A DNA stretch of 64,000 bases from GCA-2401735 sp051252095. Its GTDB lineage: Bacteria > Pseudomonadota > Gammaproteobacteria > Burkholderiales > Methylophilaceae. This document shows positions 16,299 through 24,302 of this stretch, piece by piece (within the stretch, counting starts at the first letter, position 1; every line of letters begins with the position of its first letter). The position numbers were made by a program, and so were the translations under genes. The DNA is taken from the NCBI GenBank assembly GCA_051252095.1, contig JBPOFK010000001.1, positions 248,001 through 312,000 of the forward strand, given 5' to 3'. A model generated the notes under the pieces. The model was not told where the DNA came from, searched no databases, and saw nothing but the letters and a program-made list of their open reading frames with translations.

Positions 16299-16829
16299 TT
16301 GAAAAAATTGATACGATTTTTTAGGCATTTGGTAAGTAACCCATGGCAAGTGTCACAGCACTTTTCAAAAGCCGCGTTACAGCGGATTGAATCAGCGATT
16401 ACTGTTAGCGAAACAAAACATACGGGAGAGATTAGGTTTGTTGTTGAAGCTGGTTTGCATCCATTTGAAATCTTTAATGGAAAGACGCCAAGAGCCCGTG
16501 GAATAGAACTCTTTAGCCATTTAAATATATGGGATACAGAGTTTAACAATGGCGTGCTTATCTACTTGCTACTAGCAGACCGTGATGTTGAAATTGTAGC
16601 TGATAGGGGTATAGATAAACATATTGGATATGATCGCTGGGATATGATTTGTCATGAGATGGAAGTGATGTTCAGACGAGGTGAGTTTGAAGCTGGTGTT
16701 TTAGAAGGGGTTGCAGAAGTAAGCGCGGCACTAGAAAAACACTTCCCAATAGATGCGATAGAAAATAAACGTAAAAAAGCCGTGCAGCGTAAAAAAAATG
16801 AATTACCGGATAAGCCACTTATTCTTTAG
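16299..16829 (+). CDS. TPM-domain protein, soluble type
   Basis: A 176-residue protein with a single TPM domain (ESAITVSETKHTGEIRFVVEAGL; GVLIYLLLADRDVEIVADRGIDKHIG) and no signal peptide or membrane segment. It starts with TTG, 2 bases after the stop of the first TPM gene, so it is coupled to it. The C-terminus is basic (KRKKAVQRKKNE). It overlaps the next gene by 32 bases in another frame. Such LemA-TPM-TPM sets are frequent in proteobacteria; the molecular function is unknown. Confidence 0.85.
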   Translation: MKKLIRFFRHLVSNPWQVSQHFSKAALQRIESAITVSETKHTGEIRFVVEAGLHPFEIFNGKTPRARGIELFSHLNIWDTEFNNGVLIYLLLADRDVEIVADRGIDKHIGYDRWDMICHEMEVMFRRGEFEAGVLEGVAEVSAALEKHFPIDAIENKRKKAVQRKKNELPDKPLIL

Positions 16830-17442
16830 TTTGCTATTAGTTTGTTTTGCGCAGTCTGCCATAGCAGAGTTTGCTGATATTCAGAAGATATATCATCAAA
16901 CACCACATTTAAATCAATTCTCCGTGTGCCAAGGGGGCGGTTGCGCGAAGAAATCTGAATTGGTTTTGAATCAAGCTGACTGGCAACCGATCGTTAAATT
17001 GTTTCAGCAATATGCTACAAATGCGCAAGTCGAGCGCGAACACATTGCAAAAGCCATTGGTTTGCTTGAGCAAATTGTCGGAAATAAAACGGGCACGCTT
17101 AACGATAGAGCGGGCACATTTGGCAACTCTGATTTTGCTGGGCAACAAGATTGCAATGATGAGGCAATAAATACCACGACATATATGCGTCTGCTTAAAC
17201 AGGCTGGTTACATGCGTTTCCATGAGATTGAAGACATGCGTACGCGCAACTTTTTCTTTACAGGTTGGCCACACACGACAGCTGTGATTCATGAGATTGA
17301 AACAGGAGAACGTTTTGCCGTTGATAGTTGGTTTTATGATAACGGTATACCTGCCACAATTGTCCCTTTTCAGATTTGGAAAGACAATTTTTTTCCGAGC
17401 GATAGTCCTGTCATTAAACCAAGGAAAGTGGATACAGAATAA
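16798..17442 (+). CDS. Exported transglutaminase/cysteine-protease-like protein
   Basis: A 214-residue exported protein with a signal peptide (1-23, cleavage after AIA). No named family is recognised with certainty. A possible papain/transglutaminase-type triad is visible: Cys119 in QQDCNDEA, His159 in WPHTTAV and Asp176 in AVDSWF, in the right order and spacing. Two further cysteines (Cys44 and Cys49 in VCQGGGC) could form a disulfide. The start ATG at 16798 lies within the end of the TPM gene, which suggests translational coupling to the lemA cluster. An envelope peptidase or transpeptidase-like function is inferred only. Confidence 0.72.
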   Translation: MNYRISHLFFSLLLVCFAQSAIAEFADIQKIYHQTPHLNQFSVCQGGGCAKKSELVLNQADWQPIVKLFQQYATNAQVEREHIAKAIGLLEQIVGNKTGTLNDRAGTFGNSDFAGQQDCNDEAINTTTYMRLLKQAGYMRFHEIEDMRTRNFFFTGWPHTTAVIHEIETGERFAVDSWFYDNGIPATIVPFQIWKDNFFPSDSPVIKPRKVDTE

Positions 17443-17519
17443 GCTAAAACAGGAAGCTTTAGCTGACTTTAAGGACTTTTCGCGATAAAATCCACACACT
17501 CTCAACTCATGACAGAATT

Positions 17520-19226
17520 ATGCGGACATCTCAATTTTTTATCTCAACTCAAAAAGAAGCGCCAAGCGATGCGGAGCTGATAAGCCATCAGCTCATGGTG
17601 CGCGCAGGCCTAATTAAAAAACTAGGTAGTGGTTTGTATAGCTGGATGCCGCTAGGCTTGCGTGTACTAAGGAAAGTTGAAGCAATTGTACGCGATGAAA
17701 TGGATAAGGCGGGTGCACTAGAGTTGCTCATGCCTGCCATACAACCTAAAGAGCTGTGGGATGAAACAGGCCGCTGGGCTGTATTTGGGCCACAAATGTT
17801 GAAGATTAAAGACCGTCATGAGCGTGAGTTTTGTTTTGGCCCCACGCACGAAGAAGTCATTACCGATATTGCGCGCAAAGAAATCAGTAGCTATAAACAA
17901 TTACCGCTCAATTTTTATCAAATTCAAACTAAATTCCGTGATGAAATTCGACCCCGCTTTGGGGTGATGCGTGCGCGTGAGTTCTTAATGAAAGATGCTT
18001 ACTCTTTCCATGCGAATCACGATTGCTTAGTAAATACCTACAATAAAATGCATGAAGCCTACAGCAATATTTTTACACGATTAGGTTTAAAGTTTCGCGC
18101 GGTGAAAGCAGACTCTGGTGCTATCGGGGGTGATGGATCGCAAGAGTTTCATGTGCTGGCAGACAGCGGTGAAGATGCTTTGGCGTATTGCGAAACGTCA
18201 GATTATGCAGCGAATGTTGAGCTTGCTGAAGCGGTGACAAAGGGGGATAGAGCTGCAGCTAACGAAACAATGCAAGAGGTAGATACGCCTAAACAAACTG
18301 CATGTGAAGATGTCGCTGCCTTGCTAGATATTGGTATCGAAAAGACAGTCAAAGCCATTGCCTTAATGGCAGGGGAACAGTTTTATTTGGTATTGCTGCG
18401 CGGTGATCACCATTTAAATGAAGTGAAATTATCAAAAGCGGATGGTTTTTCAGACTTCAGATTTGCGACTGAAGAGGAGATTCGAAGCCATCTTCAATGC
18501 CCACCAGGCTTTATTGGTCCAGTTAGTGTGGCTGATACTGTTAACGTAATTGCAGATAAAACCGTCGCTATCATGAGTGATTTTGTTTGTGGCGCTAATA
18601 AGCCAAAACTACACTTAAAAGGGGTTAATTTTGGACGTGACTTACCAGAACCATTATTGGTGGCTGATATCCGCAATGTAGTAGATGGTGATTTTAGCCC
18701 AGATGGGAAAGGCAGACTTTCGTTATGTCGGGGGGTAGAAGTTGGACATATCTTCCAGCTGGGATCAAAATATTCACAAGCAATGGATGCAACTTATCTT
18801 GATGAAAATGGCAAGTCTAACGCATTGGAAATGGGTTGCTATGGGATTGGTGTTTCTCGCATAGTAGGTGCCGCAATTGAGCAAGGACATGACCAAAATG
18901 GCATTATTTTTCCTGAAAGCATAGCGCCGTTTACTGTTGTCATTTGCCCAATTGGCTTGAATAAGAGCGAGTTAGTTGAAGCTACAACCAATCAAATTTA
19001 CCATGATTTATTAAATGCAGGCGTGGATGTACTGCTAGATAACAGAGGTGAGCGTCCTGGTGTGATGTTTGCAGAGGCTGATTTAATGGGCATTCCACAC
19101 CGTATTGTGATTGGTGAGCGTGGCATCAATGAGGGTATTGCTGAGTATAAAGGCCGTCAAGAAGAGGCCGCGAAAAATGTCCCCTTAATAGAAATAGTCA
19201 CTTTTATTTGCGACCGCTTAGCATAA
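17520..19226 (+). CDS. proS: Prolyl-tRNA synthetase (bacterial type, with editing insert)
   Basis: Class II aminoacyl-tRNA synthetase that charges tRNA-Pro. The catalytic core starts with MRTSQFFISTQKEAPSDAELISHQLMVRAGLI. Motif 2 lies near FRDEIRPRFGVMRAREFLMKDAYSFH and motif 3 near GCYGIGVSRIVGAAIEQ. The INS editing domain (about 225-390, with KTVKAIALMAGEQFYLVLLRGDHHLNEVKL) lies between motifs 2 and 3. The anticodon-binding domain is at the C-terminus (VDVLLDNRGERPGVMFAEADLMGIPHRIVIGERG). The 568-residue length is canonical. It is followed 28 bases later by a lytic transglycosylase gene. Confidence 0.97.
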   Translation: MRTSQFFISTQKEAPSDAELISHQLMVRAGLIKKLGSGLYSWMPLGLRVLRKVEAIVRDEMDKAGALELLMPAIQPKELWDETGRWAVFGPQMLKIKDRHEREFCFGPTHEEVITDIARKEISSYKQLPLNFYQIQTKFRDEIRPRFGVMRAREFLMKDAYSFHANHDCLVNTYNKMHEAYSNIFTRLGLKFRAVKADSGAIGGDGSQEFHVLADSGEDALAYCETSDYAANVELAEAVTKGDRAAANETMQEVDTPKQTACEDVAALLDIGIEKTVKAIALMAGEQFYLVLLRGDHHLNEVKLSKADGFSDFRFATEEEIRSHLQCPPGFIGPVSVADTVNVIADKTVAIMSDFVCGANKPKLHLKGVNFGRDLPEPLLVADIRNVVDGDFSPDGKGRLSLCRGVEVGHIFQLGSKYSQAMDATYLDENGKSNALEMGCYGIGVSRIVGAAIEQGHDQNGIIFPESIAPFTVVICPIGLNKSELVEATTNQIYHDLLNAGVDVLLDNRGERPGVMFAEADLMGIPHRIVIGERGINEGIAEYKGRQEEAAKNVPLIEIVTFICDRLA

Positions 19227-19254
19227 GGCATTATTTTTGCTTAAATTCTTTGGA

Positions 19255-19869
19255 ATGAAAAATAATCTATCTACAAAACTATTTGCTTTAGCGCTGATTT
19301 TTCTTGCTACAAGCGTGATGGCTGGGGGGCAGCGTGAAGAAGCGCTTTCTCATAGCGTTAAAGCGCTCATGCAAAAATCGGTCAGTGACTTAGCTGCGCC
19401 CAAGCTTATGTTTTCAGACAAGGAGCAGGGACAAGCATGGTTGGCAGAAATGTCACAGCGATTGAAAACAAGAATGCCGAACAAAGACTATCGAGAAGGT
19501 TTTTTGACCTCTGTGCATTATGAGGCAACACGCGCCGGATTAGACCCTCAATTGGTGCTCAGTCTTATCAATGTAGAAAGTGCTTTTAAGAAGTATGCTG
19601 TTTCCAGTGTTGGTGCCCGTGGTTATATGCAGGTTATGCCATTTTGGACAAAAGCAATTGGTACTGAAGAGCACAATCTTTTCGACTTGCGACTCAATTT
19701 ACGATATGGATGCACAATTTTAAGGCATTATTTGGATATTGAGCGTGGTAATTTGTTTCGCGCATTAGGCCGATATAATGGCAGTTTGGGTAAAGCTAAA
19801 TACCCCAACCTTGTAATCGGTAAATGGCGTAAATACTGGGATTACAAGAAAACAGTTGCTGAAAAATAG
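19255..19869 (+). CDS. Exported lytic transglycosylase (SLT domain)
   Basis: Periplasmic peptidoglycan-cleaving enzyme with a family-1 lytic transglycosylase (SLT) domain. A signal peptide covers about 1-23. The catalytic Glu108 lies in SLINVESAFKKYAVSSVGARGYMQVMP, and the later NLRYGCTILRHYL and ALGRYNGSLG motifs complete the lysozyme-like fold. Length is 204 from ATG 19255, which is preferred over TTG 19237 because it begins the signal peptide. It follows proS on the same strand. The family assignment is firm. Confidence 0.92.
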   Translation: MKNNLSTKLFALALIFLATSVMAGGQREEALSHSVKALMQKSVSDLAAPKLMFSDKEQGQAWLAEMSQRLKTRMPNKDYREGFLTSVHYEATRAGLDPQLVLSLINVESAFKKYAVSSVGARGYMQVMPFWTKAIGTEEHNLFDLRLNLRYGCTILRHYLDIERGNLFRALGRYNGSLGKAKYPNLVIGKWRKYWDYKKTVAEK

Positions 19870-19930
19870 TCGCTTTTCACCTTAATAAAATATCGTAATT
19901 TATACTCCCGTTTAAATTAAAGTTTGCAAA

Positions 19931-19983
19931 ATGCACCAAAATGGGCATACCATGCTCTGTCAATTTGATTTGCATTGGTGCAT
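19931..19983 (+). other. Nested inverted repeats upstream of the DUF1097 gene
   Basis: ATGCACCAA (19931-19939) and TTGGTGCAT (19975-19983) form a perfect 9-bp inverted repeat with 35 bases between. Inside it lies a shorter hairpin, GCAT-acc-ATGC (19945-19955, approximate). The structure sits in the 200-base gap between the transglycosylase stop and the DUF1097 start, roughly 85-140 bases upstream of the latter. It could be a structured leader, a regulator site with two half-sites, or part of a small RNA. No T-run follows it. Confidence 0.45.
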
Positions 19984-20069
19984 GTTCAATTGTGCCTAAT
20001 CCAATAAGATTGATTGCTTTTCTCGCAACATTATTTTTATAAGAAGTAATTTTTTAGGGAGATAAAGGT

Positions 20070-20573
20070 ATGTCAAAGTTAACAGCATTAGCAGTGAGTA
20101 TTGCAATACTAGGTGGCGTTTGGGCATTTTTAGCGTTAAATCCACTTGCAGGGATCGCTTTAGTATGGGTTGGTTTTATTGCGTGGGGATGCTATTTCCA
20201 TACAGGAGGTGACACTGCAGCACTACAAAAAACAATTGCAGGCATGTCCTATGGTGCAGTCATAGCTGCTATCGCATTATATTTGGTGAGTTCTGGGTTG
20301 TTAGCAGGATTAGGCGTATTGGCAGCACCAGTTATTATTGGTGTTACTGTATTTTTGTTAGTCATCGTTGCTGGAATTAATTTGCTCTCAGTCGTGCCGG
20401 CAAACGTATATGGCTATGCTGCAACAGCTGGTTTGGCGTTGACAGGCGGGACTGCCGCTAATGCAACAATGCTGGACTTGTCAAACCCAGCACTGTTAGT
20501 CATTATTTCAACAGTTATTGGTGCTGTATTTGCGATGGCATCAGGTAAGCTTGCCGGTGTGCTTGGTAAGTAA
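20070..20573 (+). CDS. DUF1097-family membrane protein
   Basis: A 167-residue integral membrane protein with about five hydrophobic segments (near residues 4-24, 26-42, 60-82, 83-106 and 140-165), resembling DUF1097: ALNPLAGIALVWVGFIAWGCYFHTGGD is typical of its N-terminal half. No function is known. A GGGAGATAAAGG Shine-Dalgarno region precedes the start. It is flanked by a structured leader upstream and a strong terminator downstream, so it is probably monocistronic. Confidence 0.75.
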   Translation: MSKLTALAVSIAILGGVWAFLALNPLAGIALVWVGFIAWGCYFHTGGDTAALQKTIAGMSYGAVIAAIALYLVSSGLLAGLGVLAAPVIIGVTVFLLVIVAGINLLSVVPANVYGYAATAGLALTGGTAANATMLDLSNPALLVIISTVIGAVFAMASGKLAGVLGK

Positions 20574-20591
20574 GGTAGTTGACTATGTAAC

Positions 20592-20619
20592 AAAAAGCCG
20601 CGCTAAAGCGCGGCTTTTT
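20592..20619. terminator. Bidirectional terminator between DUF1097 and a leftward gene
   Basis: AAAAAGCCGCGC (20592-20603) pairs perfectly with GCGCGGCTTTTT (20608-20619) around a TAAA loop, with A- and T-tracts on both sides. It can serve the rightward DUF1097 gene and the leftward gene ending at 20638. Confidence 0.95.
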
Positions 20620-20637
20620 GTTGGCTCATAACCATTG

Positions 20638-21519
20638 TTATTTAATGATTTGATAGCCATGATAGGTGCCAAATTCACCTTCATTTTCATTGTAAAGAAA
20701 AAACATATTATTGGTATAGCCAAGTCCGTTGTAATAATTTTTAGCACGTAGTTTGATCCCTTTGGGAATCGTGCTTTTAGCAACAAATTTACCTGTTAAA
20801 TCAAAAACCAAAAACGCTTGATGGTCTAAATTTAAAACGGCTATTTCTTCACCTTTTGAACCCGTGTATGCAACAAAGTTGTCACTAATATCGTCAAATT
20901 TTGCGCCTGCAGTAGCAATATCAAGTGCAATTTCACCGACAGCTTCTTCCTCTTTTGTAGAGACGATTAGCACTTTATTGCTACGCTTCTGTTTGGCAAA
21001 ATAGCGATTATTTTCGGCATCATAAGAGGGCATAGTAAAGCCATCACCAAATGCAGGATGATATTGCATGACTTCTTTTGAAGTGTCTTTGATTTTTCCT
21101 TGTTCTGACATTTCTAATGCGTATATGCCGGTATTTGGAGCAAACCCTAGTTCACTAGAAATATTAAATGTAATGGTCTCTACATTGCCAGTGTTAGGGT
21201 TGTAGTAGATGGAGCGGTTGTCAAACCCTGGTCCCGCGGAATTAACATACTTGCCGCTTTCATCAAAAGCGTGTACTTGTGATTTGGAGATTGGGGCAGA
21301 CCACTCCGTGCCCATCGGCGCTAAACCACCATCTGCAACGTAATAATGCATGAGTGCTGGATGGTAGGCTACAGTCATCGGTCTGCTTGAGGGCTCTTTT
21401 GCCATTGGTATTTTAATTACCAGTTTAGCATCTGGTAATACAGCTGCTTGTATGGCGGTAGTGAACATAATACTGAACAATAAAAGACTAGCTTTTGCTA
21501 ATGTGTTTCGTGTTTTCAA
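20638..21519 (-). CDS. Exported protein of unknown function, likely beta-propeller
   Basis: A secreted protein of about 293 residues. TTG at 21519 is the preferred start, because GGAGA lies about 10 bases upstream and it gives a compact signal peptide (MKTRNTLAKASLLLF..., cleavage after IQA). The frame continues to an ATG at 21570 that would add 17 polar residues. The mature chain has repeated beta-rich units (MTVAYHPALMHYYVADGG; KSQVHAFDESGKYVNSAG; NTGIYALEMSEQGKI; EIAVLNLDHQAFLVFDLTGKFV) like the blades of a beta-propeller or NHL/YVTN-type repeat protein. No catalytic motif is seen and no named family is recognised. It stands alone between a terminator and queA. Confidence 0.65.
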   Translation of the reverse strand: MKTRNTLAKASLLLFSIMFTTAIQAAVLPDAKLVIKIPMAKEPSSRPMTVAYHPALMHYYVADGGLAPMGTEWSAPISKSQVHAFDESGKYVNSAGPGFDNRSIYYNPNTGNVETITFNISSELGFAPNTGIYALEMSEQGKIKDTSKEVMQYHPAFGDGFTMPSYDAENNRYFAKQKRSNKVLIVSTKEEEAVGEIALDIATAGAKFDDISDNFVAYTGSKGEEIAVLNLDHQAFLVFDLTGKFVAKSTIPKGIKLRAKNYYNGLGYTNNMFFLYNENEGEFGTYHGYQIIK

Positions 21520-21601
21520 TTTGTAATGTCTCCAATTTGACGGATTATTGTGATTGTTAGGCTTAGTCATTCAAAATGATGGCTTTGTTCAATCCAAAAA
21601 A

Positions 21602-22630
21602 TTACGCTTCTTTTTCTAATAGCATGGCGTCGCCGTAGCTAAAAAAGCGGTATTCATTTTTTACTGCGTGCTGGTATGCATTTCTAATATTATTATAGCC
21701 AGCAAAAGCAGACACTAACATGAGTAGGGTGCTTTTGGGTAGGTGGAAGTTTGTCAGCAATCGGTCTACAAGCTTGAACGCAAAGCCCGGCGTAATAAAA
21801 ATGCTGGTTTCCTGATTACCGGCAACAATATGTTCTGATTGTGCTGCGCTTTCTAATGCTCTTAATACAGTGGTGCCTACCGCAGTAATTTTTCCTCCAG
21901 CAATGCGTGTTTTTTCAATGAGATTAATTGTTTCTGTAGGAATATGGTAAACCTCGCTGTGCATTTTATGTTCTGCGATGTTTTCTACTTTGACAGGCTG
22001 GAAAGTGCCAGCGCCAACATGTAGCGTTATATAAGCAATTTGAACGCCTTTTTCTTTCAGTTGTGTTAATACGGTTTCATCAAAGTGTAGCCCTGCGGTT
22101 GGGGCGGCAACTGCACCAGCATTTTTAGCAAATACTGTTTGATAGCGTGCTTCATCCGTCGCGTTTGCAGGGTGGGTAATATAAGGCGGTAGCGGCAAGC
22201 TACCGTATTGTTCTAATAATTCCAATAGCGGCATTTCGGTTAAAAATTTTACATGAAATAAATCGCCATCTCGCCCAATAACCTCTACATCAATCTGATC
22301 ATTAAGTTTAATGAAGCTGCCTAATTTTGGCGAACGAGACGCTCGGATGAGCGCATATGCTTCATGTTCATTTAGCACCCGCTCAATAAACACTTCAGCA
22401 CTCCCTCCAGTTGCTTTTTTTCCAAACAATCTGGCTTTTATCACACGCGTATCATTAAAAATCAGTAAGTCTTTTGAGGAGAGGTGATGGTATATGTCCA
22501 AAAACTGTTCATCTACAATGCTGCCTGTCACAGAGTTTAAATATAATAAGCGACTGGCAGTGCGGTTTTCTGCAGGATGCTGTGCGATTAAGTTGTCAGG
22601 TAAATGAAAATCGAAGTCTTGGGTTTTCAT
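21602..22630 (-). CDS. queA: S-adenosylmethionine:tRNA ribosyltransferase-isomerase QueA
   Basis: Transfers and isomerises the ribose of S-adenosylmethionine onto preQ1 in tRNA to make epoxyqueuosine. Characteristic features are the N-terminal FDFHLPDNLIAQHPAENRTASRLLYL, FNDTRVIKARLFGKKATGG, PTAGLHFDE, TLHVGAGTFQPV and the C-terminal TNFHLPKSTLLMLVSAFAGY. The 342-residue length is standard. It is divergent from tRNA-Leu and upstream of an exported unknown. No tgt gene, its usual partner, is in the window. Confidence 0.97.
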   Translation of the reverse strand: MKTQDFDFHLPDNLIAQHPAENRTASRLLYLNSVTGSIVDEQFLDIYHHLSSKDLLIFNDTRVIKARLFGKKATGGSAEVFIERVLNEHEAYALIRASRSPKLGSFIKLNDQIDVEVIGRDGDLFHVKFLTEMPLLELLEQYGSLPLPPYITHPANATDEARYQTVFAKNAGAVAAPTAGLHFDETVLTQLKEKGVQIAYITLHVGAGTFQPVKVENIAEHKMHSEVYHIPTETINLIEKTRIAGGKITAVGTTVLRALESAAQSEHIVAGNQETSIFITPGFAFKLVDRLLTNFHLPKSTLLMLVSAFAGYNNIRNAYQHAVKNEYRFFSYGDAMLLEKEA

Positions 22631-22660
22631 AGAAAAAATAAGATAAATAGTATTTTAAGT

Positions 22661-22689
22661 TTCGCAAATAATGAAGAGCTTGCTATAAT
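22661..22689 (+). promoter_or_regulatory. Promoter of tRNA-Leu(CAA)
   Basis: TTCGCA (22661-22666) and a perfect TATAAT (22684-22689) are 17 bases apart, and TGC immediately before the -10 makes it an extended -10 promoter. The predicted start falls about 30 bases before the mature tRNA 5' end. Confidence 0.75.
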
Positions 22690-22728
22690 TGCGCCGTTGC
22701 AATTATACAGTAATGTATGATCCGAATA

Positions 22729-22815
22729 GCCGGGATGGCGGAATTGGTAGACGCACGGGACTCAAAATCCCGCGTTGGTGACAACGTGGGGGTTCGATTC
22801 CCCCTCCCGGCACCA
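22729..22815 (+). tRNA. tRNA-Leu (anticodon CAA)
   Basis: An 87-base class II tRNA with encoded CCA. The acceptor stem GCCGGGA pairs with TCCCGGC. The anticodon stem CGGGA/TCCCG encloses the loop CTCAAAA, giving anticodon CAA (reads UUG). A long variable arm (CGTTGGTGACAACG) and the T-loop GTTCGATTC are intact. Confidence 0.97.
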
Positions 22816-23130
22816 TGAAATTCTCCTTCGCATCACATAAAAACGGCGCTTGAAAAAACCATTGCACACCTGTTCAAACTGTAAAATTATGTAACTATTT
22901 TGTTACATTTTTCTTGATAAGCAGAAATGGGTATGCTAAATTTAGCGAAATTTTGGATTTCGCATTTATAGTAATCTCCGTTATTCCAGTAATTTTGTAT
23001 TAGTAAATAATAAAATATGCAGCTGAATTTTGGTTGACATGTTAACCGTCAGTAGGACTCCAATTGTTTCTGGGGTTTTGGTGGCATTAATCATTTTAGT
23101 TGTTCACAATTTTTTGGGGTGGATTCAGTT
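22816..23130 (+). promoter_or_regulatory. coxB upstream region with overlapping palindromes and a candidate promoter
   Basis: This 315-base gap between tRNA-Leu and coxB has no gene. A candidate promoter is TTGATA (22914-22919) with TAAATT (22937-22942), 17 bases apart. The -10 lies inside a perfect 12-bp palindrome GCTAAATTTAGC (22935-22946). A second inverted repeat, GCGAAAT (22945-22951)/ATTTCGC (22957-22963), overlaps it by two bases. A further short hairpin GTAAC/GTTAC lies near 22891-22906. A consensus TTGACA (23034-23039) has no good -10 partner. The arrangement suggests repressor or activator binding over the oxidase promoter. Confidence 0.45.
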
Positions 23131-24240
23131 ATGAACAAGAGAACAATTCTCTCTTTGGGTGCTACATTTTTAACTTTGTTTGCAGTGAATGCGCATGCGG
23201 ACTATGCGTTAAACTTAAAAGCACCAGCAACAGACATTGCTAGCCAAATCTATGATTTGCACATGTTGATTTTGTATGTATGTGCTGCGATTTTTGTAGT
23301 GGTATTTGGTTTAATGTTTTATTCAATTTTTAAACATCGTAAATCAGCAGGCCATAAAGCAGCGCAGTTCCATGAAAACCATTGGTTAGAAGTCGTTTGG
23401 ACCATTATTCCAGTGATTATTTTGGTGAGTATGGCTATTCCTGCTACCCGCACAATTTTGGCGATGAAAGACACTACAGAAGCAGACATGAGTATTAAAG
23501 TGACTGGTTCACAATGGAAGTGGGCTTACGATTACTTAGATCAAGATGTTAAATTCATCAGCACGCTATCTACCCCTGAAGCGCAAATTAAAAATGAAGA
23601 AGAAAAAAGCGAGAACTACCTCTTGGAAGTAGACAACCCAATGGTTGTGCCTGTAGGCAAAAAAATTAAAATTTTACTGACAGCTTCTGATGTGATTCAT
23701 GCTTGGTGGGTTCCTGAGTTTGGTGTTAAGCAAGATGCAATCCCTGGTTTTGTTAGAGAGACTTGGATTAAAGTTGATAAGCCTGGTACGTATCGTGGCC
23801 AATGTGCTGAACTTTGCGGTAAGGCGCATGGTTATATGCCGATTGTTGTTGAAGCGATGGAAGAGGCTGATTACGATGCATGGGTTGTTGCACAGAAGGA
23901 TGCAGCCGCAGCCGCGGATGCTGGTGCTGATAAAGAGTGGACAATGGATGAGCTAGTAGCAACTGGCAAAGCAGTTTATGAGAAAAACTGTGCTGTATGT
24001 CACGGTGCAACGGGTGCTGGTATTCCACCTGCATTCCCGGCGATGACGGGTAGTGCGGTTGCAATTGGCCCTATTGAAGGTCATATCGATATTCTTTTAA
24101 ATGGTAAAAATATCATGCCGGCATGGAAAGATGTGCTGAACGACACAGATATCGCAGCGGTCATTGCCTATGAGCGTAATGCATTAGGTAACAGCACAGG
24201 TGATTTTGCTCAGCCTTCTGCAGTTAAAGCTGCACGTTAA
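23131..24240 (+). CDS. coxB: Cytochrome c oxidase subunit II with fused cytochrome c (caa3 type)
   Basis: Inner-membrane electron-entry subunit. Residues 1-24 are a signal peptide and two membrane segments lie near 45-67 and 87-108. The CuA centre ligands are His190, Cys225, Cys229, His233 and Met236. A C-terminal cytochrome c domain carries the heme motif CAVCH (287-291) with a Met ligand further on. The fusion marks a caa3-type oxidase. ATG 23131 is preferred to the GTG at 23119 because TGGGGTGGA (23115-23123) is a good Shine-Dalgarno for it. Total 369 residues. It leads the coxB-coxA-coxC run. Confidence 0.96.
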   Translation: MNKRTILSLGATFLTLFAVNAHADYALNLKAPATDIASQIYDLHMLILYVCAAIFVVVFGLMFYSIFKHRKSAGHKAAQFHENHWLEVVWTIIPVIILVSMAIPATRTILAMKDTTEADMSIKVTGSQWKWAYDYLDQDVKFISTLSTPEAQIKNEEEKSENYLLEVDNPMVVPVGKKIKILLTASDVIHAWWVPEFGVKQDAIPGFVRETWIKVDKPGTYRGQCAELCGKAHGYMPIVVEAMEEADYDAWVVAQKDAAAAADAGADKEWTMDELVATGKAVYEKNCAVCHGATGAGIPPAFPAMTGSAVAIGPIEGHIDILLNGKNIMPAWKDVLNDTDIAAVIAYERNALGNSTGDFAQPSAVKAAR

Positions 24241-24302
24241 TTACACATAAATATTAAATTTTTGAATTATTAGAATTAAGCTTTAGTTTTTAGGAGAAAC
24301 TG

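Noticed and set aside
16909..17505. Minus-strand open frame (198 codons) opposite the transglutaminase-like gene
   Set aside because: The plus-strand gene has a signal peptide, a start coupled to the upstream gene and ordered catalytic-type residues; the antisense product has none of these.
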